Shown: positions 30,036-38,030 of the stretch, one piece after another
Numbering within the stretch: position 1 is the first letter of the stretch
Layout: each line of letters starts with the position of its first letter
Source of the DNA: JAGPUQ01 sp947084925
Lineage (GTDB): Bacteria > Pseudomonadota > Gammaproteobacteria > Pseudomonadales > Porticoccaceae
DNA length: 64,000 nucleotides
Assembly (NCBI GenBank): GCA_947084925.1
Contig: CAMTUJ010000012.1
Location: forward strand, 30,773 to 94,772
Reading direction: 5' to 3'
Position numbers and translations under genes: made by a program
Notes under the pieces: generated by a model
What the model was told of the DNA's origin: nothing
What the model saw: the letters and a program-made list of their open reading frames with translations, nothing else
Database searches by the model: none

Positions 30036-31299
30036 GGCTTTCCGGCACATGCCGCGCCAACATCTCCGCCGAAACCAGCGTGATGCCCTGGGGCGACACA
30101 TGAAAACGCCGCGCGTCCGCCACCGGGTCCATGCCGATCGCGGTACCGGGAGGGATGGTGCAGTTGGCGTCCACCACCACGTTGCGCAGGTGGCAGCCGC
30201 GACCGATCTCGACGTTGGGCAGGATCACCGAGTCTTCCACCGTGCTGTAACTGTTGATGCGCACATTGGTGCCGAGCAGCGAATGGCGCACGGTACTGCC
30301 CGATACGATGCAGCCGGCGGCCACCATGGAATCCATTGCCTGGCCGCGCCGGTCGTCGTCGTCGAACACGAACTTGCAGGGCGGCAACTGTTCCTGATAG
30401 GTCCAGATCGGCCAGTCCCGGTCGTAGAGATCCAGGGGTGGAGTCACGGCGAGCAGGTCCATGTGGGCCTGGTAGTAGCTGTCCACGGTGCCGACATCGC
30501 GCCAGTAGCCGGGCACGCCGGTGGCGGGATCGCGGAAATAATGCGCCGCGATGCGGGCGTTTCCGATCAGGTGGGGAATGATGTCCCTGCCGAAATCGTG
30601 GCAGGAGTTCGGATTGCGTGCGTCCCGGTCAAGTATCTGTTCGAGAAATTCCCGTGCGAACACATAGATCCCCATCGATGCGAGGGCCCGCGTTGAGTCC
30701 TCGGGACAGGGCGTGGGATAGCGCGGCTTTTCACTGAAGTCCTGCACCCAGCCGGTGGCGTCGACGGTCATCACACCGAACTCCTGCGCCTCTCGCAGGG
30801 GCACCGGGAGGCAACCGATGGTCATGTCGGCGCCGCTGTCGATGTGGCGATCCAGCATCCGCCGATAATCCATTTTGTAGACGTGGTCGCCGGCGAGGAC
30901 CAGCACATGAGCGGGGCGTTGCTCGCGAATGATGTCCAGGTTCTGGTGCACGGCGTCGGCGGTGCCCAGATACCAGCAGTCCCGGGTGCGCTGCTGTGCC
31001 GGCAGCAGCTCGATGAACTCGTCCAGCTCCGGATGCAGCAGGTGCCAACCCTTGTGGATATGGCTGTTGAGGGAGTGCGACTTGTACTGGGTGAGGATGA
31101 AGATTTTGCGGAGATCGGAATTGATACAGTTGGACAGCGGAAAATCGATGGTCTTGTAGCTGCCGCCGAAGGGCACCGCGGGCTTGGCGTGCCAGCGGGT
31201 GAGATCGTGCAATCGGGTGCCGGAGCCGCCGGCCAGGATCAGCGCCAGCGTTTCCCGCGGCGCATGCGAATGGTCACTGTGGATCGCGGGGGAAGCCAT
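30025..31299 (-). CDS. glgC: Glucose-1-phosphate adenylyltransferase (ADP-glucose pyrophosphorylase)
   Basis: Makes ADP-glucose, the committed step of bacterial glycogen synthesis. From the ATG at 31299, which has the near-consensus AGGAG upstream, the protein is 424 residues (E. coli 431). The nucleotide loop LILAGGSGTRLHDLT is followed by KPAVPFGG with the activator-region lysine, GTADAVHQN, LVLAGDHVYKMDY and the substrate loop FSEKP. A left-handed beta-helix end (GSTVRHSLLGTNVRI ... CTIPPGTAIG) completes it. Longer in-frame starts to 31434 exist but lack a ribosome-binding site. It is probably the first gene of a glgC-GH57-malQ transcript and diverges from glgBA. Confidence 0.95.
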   Translation of the reverse strand: MASPAIHSDHSHAPRETLALILAGGSGTRLHDLTRWHAKPAVPFGGSYKTIDFPLSNCINSDLRKIFILTQYKSHSLNSHIHKGWHLLHPELDEFIELLPAQQRTRDCWYLGTADAVHQNLDIIREQRPAHVLVLAGDHVYKMDYRRMLDRHIDSGADMTIGCLPVPLREAQEFGVMTVDATGWVQDFSEKPRYPTPCPEDSTRALASMGIYVFAREFLEQILDRDARNPNSCHDFGRDIIPHLIGNARIAAHYFRDPATGVPGYWRDVGTVDSYYQAHMDLLAVTPPLDLYDRDWPIWTYQEQLPPCKFVFDDDDRRGQAMDSMVAAGCIVSGSTVRHSLLGTNVRINSYSTVEDSVILPNVEIGRGCHLRNVVVDANCTIPPGTAIGMDPVADARRFHVSPQGITLVSAEMLARHVPESHVA

Positions 31300-31823
31300 G
31301 TCGGTCACTCCTGGTTGTGCTGACGCCGTTGTCGCGGGGCGGTGCGCCAGTTCCGGCGTCCCGGCGTGGGGGCCGGGTGGAATACGAATTGTCATCGCCC
31401 CCTGTGACAATTCGATGATGGCGTCCGGTGCCATCTTTGTTCTCGCCGCGACTTTCCGCGCGCGTCACTGCATCGACCAAGCTTCACGCAACCAGTTTTT
31501 TAGCACTCTTCAAAGGCAGCAAACTTTGTGCCGGCGGCACGCCGTGCGATGGAAATGTTGTGGTGGAGCTTCGGCCCAGTATGGGATCGTCATGGCGCCG
31601 ACGCATTCGCCTTGCGATACTTGGAACCCGGTGGCGTGGATTTGGCCCCTCAAGCAAGCGCCAATGCGGTAACCAATGCGGTAACCAATGCGGTAACCAA
31701 TGCGGTAACCAATGCGGTAAGTAGATACGGTAGATTGCAAAACGTTCCCCTCGGTGGAATTTTTCGCATCCCGAACCGAACCGCGACACACCTTAGGTCT
31801 GCACCCCAATTTGGCACAGGAAT
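31300..31823. other. 524-nt divergent intergenic region between glgC and glgB
   Basis: This region separates the two outward-facing glycogen transcription units and must carry both promoters. Its clearest content is the 5 x 12-nt direct-repeat array at 31661-31720. Open frames across it give only low-complexity peptides from that array and have no family resemblance. No attenuator or riboswitch is recognised. The part close to glgB is AT-richer than its surroundings. Confidence 0.6.
31661..31720 (+). repeat. Perfect tandem array of five 12-nt units (iteron-like)
   Basis: Five identical copies of CCAATGCGGTAA stand head to tail at 31661, 31673, 31685, 31697 and 31709. The 12-nt period is close to one helical turn, so proteins bound to each copy would lie roughly on one face of the DNA. 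The array is about 100 nt upstream of glgB and 360 nt from the glgC start. Confidence 0.95.
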
Positions 31824-34031
31824 GTGAAACTACAACGAATTATCGAAGTCGGTCTGATCGATATGAGTCAGGAAAGGGCACGCATTCTCACCGGTAGTTT
31901 CCACAATCCGCTGGAGCTGCTGGGCCCGCGGGCGTGTGGCGAACTGATGCGGTTGCGCGCGCTGCGGCCGCGCGCCGCACACCTCTGGGTCGAAACCATG
32001 CGCGGGTTTCAGGTCATGGATCGGGTCGGCACCACGGTGTTGTTCGAGTGGCGCGGCGACCCCGCCGACCTGCCTTCCCATCCGCGCTTGCGGGAAGAAG
32101 AGGCGAACGGTACCCGCCGTGAATTCGTCGATCCCTACAGTTTCGCCCCGCGCATCGCGGCGGCGGACCTGCGCGCCTTTGCGGAGGGCCGCGCCTGTCA
32201 CGCCCATCACTTTCTCGGTGCCCACTCCGAGATCGTCGACGGCACCGCCGGTACCCGCTTCGCGGTCTGGGCACCCAATGCCGAGCGGGTCAGTGTGGTC
32301 GGAGATTTCAACCATTGGGATGGTCGCGTCGCCCCGATGCAGAGTCGCGGCGACAGCGGCATCTGGGAGCTGTTTCTGCCCGGCATCGGCGCGGGGACGC
32401 TCTACAAATATGAGATTCGCAACCGCGACAGCGGCGTCCTTGTGATCAAGGCCGATCCCTATGCGCGCCGTTTCGAGACTCCACCGCGCACCGCTTCGAT
32501 GGTGGTGAGCGACTCCGCCCATGCCTGGAATGATGCAGACTGGCTGGCCGCGCGCGCGCGCTGGGATTGGCAGCACAGTCCGCTGGCGATCTACGAGGTG
32601 CACCTGGGGTCCTGGCAGCGCGCGGCGGACGGCAGCCTGCTCAACTACCGCGAAATCGCCGCGCGACTGGTACCCTATGTGCTGGAGCTCGGTTTTACCC
32701 ACATCGAACTGATGCCGGTCAGCGAGCATCCCTTCGACGGCTCCTGGGGCTATCAGGTGACCGGCTACTTCGCGCCTACCAGCCGGTTCGGAAGTTTCGA
32801 GGATTTCTGTTATTTCGTCGATCAGTGCCACCGCGCCGGCATCGGCGTGCTGCTGGACTGGGTGCCCGGGCACTTTCCCCGCGATGCTCACGGTCTCGCG
32901 CGCTTCGACGGCAGCGCGCTCTACGAGCACGAGGATCCGCGCCTCGGCGAACATCGCGAGTGGGGCACGCTGATTTTCAATTACGGCCGCAACGAGGTGA
33001 AAAATTTCCTGCTGTCGAGCGCGTTGTTCTGGTTGGAGTCCTGCCACATCGACGGCCTGCGGGTGGACGCGGTGGCCTCGATGCTCTATCTGGATTACGA
33101 CCGCCCGGCCGGCGAGTGGCTGCCCAACCGCCACGGCGGGCGCGAAAATCTGGAGGCGATCGACTTTCTGCGCGAACTGAATTGCCTGGTGCACGAGCGC
33201 CACCCCGGCGCGCTCACCATGGCGGAGGAATCCACCGCCTGGCCGATGGTGTCGCGTCCCACCTATGTCGGCGGCCTGGGTTTCAGCATGAAGTGGAACA
33301 TGGGCTGGATGAACGACACCCTGGCCTACATGGCCGAGGACCCGGTGCACCGGCGCTATCACCACGATCACCTGACGTTCGGTTTGCTCTACGCCTTCAG
33401 CGAGAATTTCATCCTGCCGCTGTCCCACGACGAAGTGGTGCACGGCAAGCGTTCGCTGCTCGACAGGATGCCGGGTGACGCCTGGCAACGGTTCGCCAAT
33501 CTGCGCCTGCTCTACCTGTATCAGTACTGTCTGCCGGGTCGCAAGCTGCTGTTCATGGGCGGCGAATTCGCTCAGGGCGGCGAATGGGCCCATCACCGCG
33601 AGCTGGACTGGGGTCTGCTGGTTTACCCTTATCAGCAAGGGGTACAGCGTCTGGTGGGCGACCTCAACCGCTTTTACCGGGAGCGCCCGGCGCTCCACCG
33701 TTACGATTTCGACGCGCAGGGGTTCGAATGGCTCGATTGCCATGACAACAGCCAGTCGGTAATCAGTTTTCTGCGCCGGTCCGGGAGCGAGTTTGTGGTT
33801 GTGGTGCTCAATTTCACGCCGGTGGTGCGTCACGCCTACCGCATCGGCGTGCCCGAACCCGGTATCTATCGGGAAGCGCTGAACTCCGATTCCACCTACT
33901 ACCACGGCAGCGATGTGTCCAACGGCGTGCATATCGCCAGCGCGCCGACGCCGGCCATGGGCCGGCCGCACTCGCTGGTGCTGACCCTGCCGCCGCTGGC
34001 GGGGCTGATCCTGCAACGGATTTCCGGATAG
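31824..34031 (+). CDS. glgB: 1,4-alpha-glucan branching enzyme (GH13)
   Basis: Introduces alpha-1,6 branches into glycogen. The 735-residue protein (E. coli 728) has the N1 module (HNPLELLGPR start), a CBM48 domain (TRFAVWAPNAERVSVVGDFNHWDG) and a GH13 barrel. The nucleophile is Asp415 in DGLRVDAVASMLYLDY; the acid/base Glu is in MAEESTAWP and the third acid in LSHDEVVHGK. Translation from GTG 31824 has AGGA close upstream; the in-frame ATG at 31863 is possible but lacks a ribosome-binding site. glgA starts 3 nt after the stop, so glgBA is an operon. Confidence 0.94.
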   Translation: MKLQRIIEVGLIDMSQERARILTGSFHNPLELLGPRACGELMRLRALRPRAAHLWVETMRGFQVMDRVGTTVLFEWRGDPADLPSHPRLREEEANGTRREFVDPYSFAPRIAAADLRAFAEGRACHAHHFLGAHSEIVDGTAGTRFAVWAPNAERVSVVGDFNHWDGRVAPMQSRGDSGIWELFLPGIGAGTLYKYEIRNRDSGVLVIKADPYARRFETPPRTASMVVSDSAHAWNDADWLAARARWDWQHSPLAIYEVHLGSWQRAADGSLLNYREIAARLVPYVLELGFTHIELMPVSEHPFDGSWGYQVTGYFAPTSRFGSFEDFCYFVDQCHRAGIGVLLDWVPGHFPRDAHGLARFDGSALYEHEDPRLGEHREWGTLIFNYGRNEVKNFLLSSALFWLESCHIDGLRVDAVASMLYLDYDRPAGEWLPNRHGGRENLEAIDFLRELNCLVHERHPGALTMAEESTAWPMVSRPTYVGGLGFSMKWNMGWMNDTLAYMAEDPVHRRYHHDHLTFGLLYAFSENFILPLSHDEVVHGKRSLLDRMPGDAWQRFANLRLLYLYQYCLPGRKLLFMGGEFAQGGEWAHHRELDWGLLVYPYQQGVQRLVGDLNRFYRERPALHRYDFDAQGFEWLDCHDNSQSVISFLRRSGSEFVVVVLNFTPVVRHAYRIGVPEPGIYREALNSDSTYYHGSDVSNGVHIASAPTPAMGRPHSLVLTLPPLAGLILQRISG

Positions 34032-34034
34032 GGC

Positions 34035-35513
34035 ATGGGACCGATGCGGCTGCTGTTTGCCAGTTCCGAAGTGTTCCCGCTGGCCAAGACCGGCGGACTG
34101 GCCGATGTTTCGGCCAGTCTGCCACGCGCGCTCGCGGCGCTCGGTCACGAGGTCAGGATTGCGTTGCCCGCCTATCCGGCCGCGCGCGCCGCCCTCGCCG
34201 AGTCCCGGAAGCTGGGTCCGGTGCCCGGATGGTCGGGAGTGAGCTTGATTGGCGGCCGATTGCCCGGGACCGAGCTGCCGGTCGTGCTGGTGGACGCGCC
34301 GGCCCTGTTCGAGCGTCCCGGCGGACCCTACGGCGACGCCTCCGGCCGCGACTGGCCCGACAATGCGCGGCGTTTTTACGGTTTCGCCCGCGCCCTCTGC
34401 GCCATCGCGCTCGACCGCGCCGGCCTCGGCTGGCGTCCGGAGCTGGTGCATTGCAACGACTGGCAGACCGGTCTGGTGCCGGCGCTGCTATCCCGGGAGG
34501 CCGCGCGCCCGGCGACGGTGTTCACCATCCACAATCAGGCTTACCAGGGCTTGTTCGACCGCGCGCAGTTCGACGCCCTGGGCCTTCCCGAAAACTGGTG
34601 GGTGCCGGACGCGCTGGAGTTTTACGGCGGATTTTCCTTTCTCAAGGCGGGGCTGGTGTTCGCGGACCAGCTCACCACCGTGAGCCCCACCTACGCCCGC
34701 CAGTTGCTGGAGCCGGAACATGGCTGTGGCCTCGACGGCCTGCTCCGCAACCGCCGCGCCGACTTTACCGGGATCCTCAACGGCATCGACGCGGAGGTCT
34801 GGAATCCCGCCGCGGACCCACATCTCACCTGTCCCTACGACCGCGCCACGGTCGACGCGGGCAAGCGTACCAACAAGATGGCACTGCAGCGGGAACTGGG
34901 GTTGCCGGTGGCGAACGAGGTCCCCCTGCTGGGCCTGGTGGGCCGGTTGGTGGAGCAGAAGGGCATCGATCTGGTCGTGGAAGTGATCGAAGCCTGGCGC
35001 GACCGACCGCTGCAATGGGTGCTGCTCGGCAGCGGCGACGCAGCTTGGGAACAGCGTCTGGGGGCGCTTGCGGTTGCCTGTCCCGAGCGGGTTGCGGTGC
35101 GCATCGATTATGACGAAGGGCTTGCGCACCGCATCGAAGCCGGCGCCGATTTTTTCCTGATGCCCTCGCGCTTCGAACCCTGCGGACTCAACCAGATGTA
35201 CAGCCAGCGCTACGGCGCCATTCCCGTGGTGCACCGCACCGGCGGTTTGGCCGATACCGTGGTGGATGTTTTTGCCCGCCACGACTCGGACGCTACGGCG
35301 ACTGGCCTGGTATTTGACGAACCGACCGCGGCGGCACTCGCCCAAGCTCTGGAGCGGGGGCTCAGCCTGTACCGCAACCCGGCCGCCTGGCAGGCGCTGC
35401 GGCGCAACACCATGGCCGGCGATTTCAGTTGGCGGCGCAGCGCCGAGCAGTATCTCGCGGTTTATCGCCGCGCGCTGGCCGATTGTGCATCCAGGGCGTC
35501 GGTCGCGAACTGA
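34035..35513 (+). CDS. glgA: Glycogen synthase (ADP-glucose type, GT5)
   Basis: Elongates glycogen with ADP-glucose made by GlgC. The 492-residue protein carries the ADP-glucose loop KTGGLADVSASLPRAL near the N-terminus, HCNDWQTGLVP, FTIHNQAYQG, and the C-terminal domain with LVGRLVEQKGIDL and the donor-site MPSRFEPCGLNQMYSQRYG followed by HRTGGLADTV. The start MGPMRLLFASSEVFP is close behind glgB; initiation at the internal Met (MRLLFAS) would also be normal. It ends just before a large intergenic repeat. Confidence 0.95.
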   Translation: MGPMRLLFASSEVFPLAKTGGLADVSASLPRALAALGHEVRIALPAYPAARAALAESRKLGPVPGWSGVSLIGGRLPGTELPVVLVDAPALFERPGGPYGDASGRDWPDNARRFYGFARALCAIALDRAGLGWRPELVHCNDWQTGLVPALLSREAARPATVFTIHNQAYQGLFDRAQFDALGLPENWWVPDALEFYGGFSFLKAGLVFADQLTTVSPTYARQLLEPEHGCGLDGLLRNRRADFTGILNGIDAEVWNPAADPHLTCPYDRATVDAGKRTNKMALQRELGLPVANEVPLLGLVGRLVEQKGIDLVVEVIEAWRDRPLQWVLLGSGDAAWEQRLGALAVACPERVAVRIDYDEGLAHRIEAGADFFLMPSRFEPCGLNQMYSQRYGAIPVVHRTGGLADTVVDVFARHDSDATATGLVFDEPTAAALAQALERGLSLYRNPAAWQALRRNTMAGDFSWRRSAEQYLAVYRRALADCASRASVAN

Positions 35514-35866
35514 CGGTGCCGGGCAGGGCGGGCGGCGAGACGGCCCCCTCTCCCCCGGCCCCTCCCCCGCCAAGGGGGAGGGGAGACAAGCGGCGCTCCT
35601 GCCTGCAAGCTCCTCTCACCCCGCGGGAGGTGACCAGCGGCGCTCCGCCTGCAAGCCCCTTTCCCCTCGTGGGAGGCGGCCAGCGGCGCTCCTGCCTGCA
35701 AGCCGCTCTCCCCCTGCGGGAGGTGACCATAGGCGCTCGTGCCTGCAAGCCCCTCTCCCCTCGTGGGAGAGGGGTTGGGGAGAGGGGGTGACCTGAACGA
35801 TGAGCCACCGTCAGGCCCGCGCCGTGGTGGCTGAATGCAGATCCTGTTCAACAATGGATACCACCC
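35514..35866. other. 353-nt intergenic region filled by a repeat element
   Basis: Apart from about 30 nt after glgA and about 75 nt before yaeQ, this gap is occupied by the structured repeat at 35544-35788. I see no gene. The open frames across it give only low-complexity Arg/Pro/Gly peptides. Confidence 0.7.
35544..35788. repeat. Intergenic element: four 46-47-nt repeats bounded by 12-nt inverted ends
   Basis: Four diverged units start at 35591, 35638, 35684 and 35731; each opens with GGCGCTC(C/G)TGCCTGCAAGC and ends in a CTCTCCCC...GGGAGG inverted pair. The whole element begins with CCCCCTCTCCCC (35544-35555) and ends with its exact complement GGGGAGAGGGGG (35777-35788). A further arm, CCCCTCCCCC/GGGGGAGGGG, forms a hairpin near 35560-35584. 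C/G-run elements of this type are known as dispersed intergenic repeats in several proteobacteria. It may also serve as the 3'-end structure of glgBA. Confidence 0.8.
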
Positions 35867-36412
35867 ATGGCGCTCAAGGCAACGATCTACAAAGCCGATC
35901 TCCAGATCGCCGACCTGGACCGAAATTACTATGCCGATCATGCGCTCACGTTGGCGCGGCATCCCTCCGAAACCGACGAACGCCTGATGGTGCGAGTCCT
36001 GATGTACGCCCTGCATGCCCAGGAGGGCATCGCCTTCACCCGGGGCCTGTCCGAGGCTGACGAACCCGAAATCTGGGTCAAGGACCTGACCGGCCAGATC
36101 AGATTGTGGATCGATATCGGCCAGCCGGATGAAGCGCGTCTGCGCAAAGCCAGCGGACGCGCCGAGCAGGTGATTGCGGTCTGTTACAGCAGCAGTTGCG
36201 CGCTGTGGTGGAAGTCGCTCGAAACCAGACTGGCGCGGTTGAAAAATCTCCGGGTGCTGCAACTGCCGGTCGCCACCAGCCAGGCGCTGGCCGCGCTCGC
36301 GACGCGCAGCATGCGGTTGCAATGCCTGGTGCAGGACGGCGAGGTGTGGATGAGTACCGACACGACGCGGGTGCGCGTCGAACTGAAACGGCTTGATGCG
36401 TCGGATTGCTGA
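35867..36412 (+). CDS. yaeQ: YaeQ family protein
   Basis: A 181-residue protein of the YaeQ family. It starts MALKATIYKADLQIADLDRN and contains ETDERLMVRVLMYALHAQ and PEIWVKDLTGQIRLWIDIGQPDEARLRKAS, the pattern of acidic residues on strands that structural work relates to a PD-(D/E)XK nuclease-like fold. The biochemical role is not established in the family. It converges with a broken small gene. Confidence 0.9.
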   Translation: MALKATIYKADLQIADLDRNYYADHALTLARHPSETDERLMVRVLMYALHAQEGIAFTRGLSEADEPEIWVKDLTGQIRLWIDIGQPDEARLRKASGRAEQVIAVCYSSSCALWWKSLETRLARLKNLRVLQLPVATSQALAALATRSMRLQCLVQDGEVWMSTDTTRVRVELKRLDASDC

Positions 36413-36473
36413 GCGGGAGTCATGGCCGCGCGCCTCGCGGTTGGCCGTCCTCGCGACGGTTTACCGCAGCGCC

Positions 36474-36971
36474 TCAATCGGCATGCATGGCGAGATGCGT
36501 CGGGGCATTCGTGCTGAACAGGGGGTTTTCTTCAAGAAAGTTGCGAAACGCTTCGCTGTAGGAGTCGCGTTGCGGCACCCACCAGGCGCGCACGCCGGGC
36601 AGTGCGAAAGTGGCGCGCATCCGGTATGACCAGCCTTCCCATACATGGTGGTCGATGGCCCGTTGCTCGTGCTGGTAGTAGATGTTTTCGTAATTGCGAA
36701 ACAGCGCCACGTGCAGCAGCGAGAATTGCAGCCGCTGCACGGGTTCAAGCAGTTCAAAATTTGCGGAGCCCTTGCCCAGCAACGCGGAAATCTCGGTACT
36801 CAGTGCCACGTCGCGAGATCAGTCCGAAATGGCCTGGACGATGGACTGGTGCCGCGCGGTCTGGGTGGACATGGTGTTGTGACGAATCTGAATACCGACG
36901 AAAAGCAGTGAAACCACCAGCGCCAGCGCGGAGATGATCTGGCTGAGAAAATAGATGTCCTCAAGGCGCAT
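36474..36971 (-). pseudogene. Small membrane protein of unknown function, interrupted by TGA
   Basis: The minus-strand frame opens at ATG 36971 and reads MRLEDIYFLSQIISAL, a hydrophobic segment (ALALVVSLLFVGIQI), then RHNTMSTQTARHQSIVQ and AISD. TGA follows (36821-36819), and the frame then continues SRDVALSTEIS through a 110-residue region containing LFRNYENIYYQHEQ and ends at 36474. The two halves clearly belong together: one transmembrane anchor plus a helical cytoplasmic part of the kind found in many uncharacterised one-helix membrane proteins. The missing residue was probably Trp or Arg, one base change from TGA. A GTG at 36809 could restart the second half but has no clear ribosome-binding site. 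Function unknown. Confidence 0.65.
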
Positions 36972-37047
36972 AAAGTTTCCCGCGCAAGAGCAGCATTGAG
37001 CGCCGTTCGAATGGACGCGGGGAGGGGGTGGTTCTCCCCGCGTCCCT

Positions 37048-37107
37048 GTTTCAGGGCGAACCGTTTCAGGGCGAACCGTTTCAGGGCGAACCGTTTCAGG
37101 GCGAACC
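37048..37107 (+). repeat. Four perfect 15-nt tandem units at the 3' end of the SMP-30-like gene
   Basis: GTTTCAGGGCGAACC is repeated exactly at 37048, 37063, 37078 and 37093. On the minus strand each unit reads Gly-Ser-Pro-stop in frame, and the gene's actual stop codon (37098-37096) lies in the last unit. The other three copies form its 3' flank. Confidence 0.95.
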
Positions 37108-37944
37108 GCCGGCGGGCACCTCCACGCGCACCGTCTCGATCCGCGAGGCCTCCTTGTTCTGGCCCATCTCCTTGATCGTGCCCTGGTAGGTCAGGCAGAA
37201 CAGTGTGCGGCCGTCGGCGCCGCCCAGCGTGCAGGCCACGGGATAGCGATCCACCACCTTGACCTTGTGAGTGATCCTGCCACCCTCCAGCACGCGCACG
37301 AAAGTATCGCTGTTGAAGCCGGCGACCCAGATCGCGCCTTCGGCATCGAGACAGATGCCATCCGGGGCGATATCGAGTTCGGCGAACACCTTGCGATTGC
37401 CGAGGCTGCCGTCCGCGGCGATGTCGAAGACGCTGAGTTTCCTGGCCCAGGATTCGGCGACGACCAACCGTTTGCCGTCGGCGGTGATCACCGGGCCGTT
37501 GGGCACGGCGAGGTCGCGCGCCACCTCGCGGGCCTTGCCGTCCGGCGTCACCAGCACGAAGTTGGTGGGCTTGAATTTTTCGCCGGCGAGCAGATTGAAG
37601 CCGATGTTGCCGACGTAGGCATTGCCGCGCTTGTCCACCACCATGTCGTTGATCTCGTAGGGGCAGATGTCGGACAGATCGGCGTGGAGTTGCAGCTTGC
37701 CCGCCACCAGCTTCATGAGCTTGCGGTCGTGCATGGAAACGATCAGCGGGGTGCCGTCGGGCAGAAAGCCGATGCCCGACGGTTTGCCGGGCACCTCGGC
37801 CACCGCCTCGCGCGCGCCGTCGGCGGTGAGTCGGTAGACAGTATGGCCGTGCATGTCGGACACCCAGAGCCGGTCGTCACGCCAGCGCGGCCCTTCCAGG
37901 AAGACGAAGCCGGCCGCGAATACCTCGGTTGACAGTTCTTTCAT
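37096..37944 (-). CDS. SMP-30/gluconolactonase-like beta-propeller protein
   Basis: A 282-residue protein of the SMP-30/gluconolactonase/LRE-like family. It has the metal-site entrance FLEGPRWRDDRLWVSDMHG, repeated strand-turn units such as GKPSGIGFLPDG, the conserved asparagine of VPNGPVITADGKRLVVAES, and LDIAPDGICLDAEGAIWVAG with the catalytic-type aspartate. Homologues hydrolyse sugar lactones or related esters; the substrate here is unknown. The ATG at 37944 lies behind TGGGGGT. Its C-terminal GSP and stop come from a tandem-repeat unit. Confidence 0.85.
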   Translation of the reverse strand: MKELSTEVFAAGFVFLEGPRWRDDRLWVSDMHGHTVYRLTADGAREAVAEVPGKPSGIGFLPDGTPLIVSMHDRKLMKLVAGKLQLHADLSDICPYEINDMVVDKRGNAYVGNIGFNLLAGEKFKPTNFVLVTPDGKAREVARDLAVPNGPVITADGKRLVVAESWARKLSVFDIAADGSLGNRKVFAELDIAPDGICLDAEGAIWVAGFNSDTFVRVLEGGRITHKVKVVDRYPVACTLGGADGRTLFCLTYQGTIKEMGQNKEASRIETVRVEVPAGGSP

Positions 37945-38030
37945 GAATACCCCCACAGGTTATTTTCGATCCGCGCAGCCTACCCCCAAAGCGCGTCTGA
38001 ATGCACGCAAGGCGCTGGGGAGCGGGCAGG

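Noticed and set aside
31484..31789. Protein with repeated LPHW on the minus strand between glgC and glgB
   Set aside because: The repeated peptide is only the translation of the 12-nt DNA array; there is no start context or conserved flank.
31830..34451. Minus-strand open frame of about 870 codons opposite glgB
   Set aside because: Shadow of glgB and the start of glgA; no recognisable family features.
35591..35780. CRISPR array
   Set aside because: The units follow each other directly with no unique spacers and no cas genes are present. The same applies to the 12-nt array at 31661.
36819..36821. TGA read as selenocysteine or tryptophan
   Set aside because: Many genes here end at TGA, RF2 is present with its UGA-based feedback site, and no selenocysteine insertion-like stem directly after the codon or selenoprotein family was recognised.
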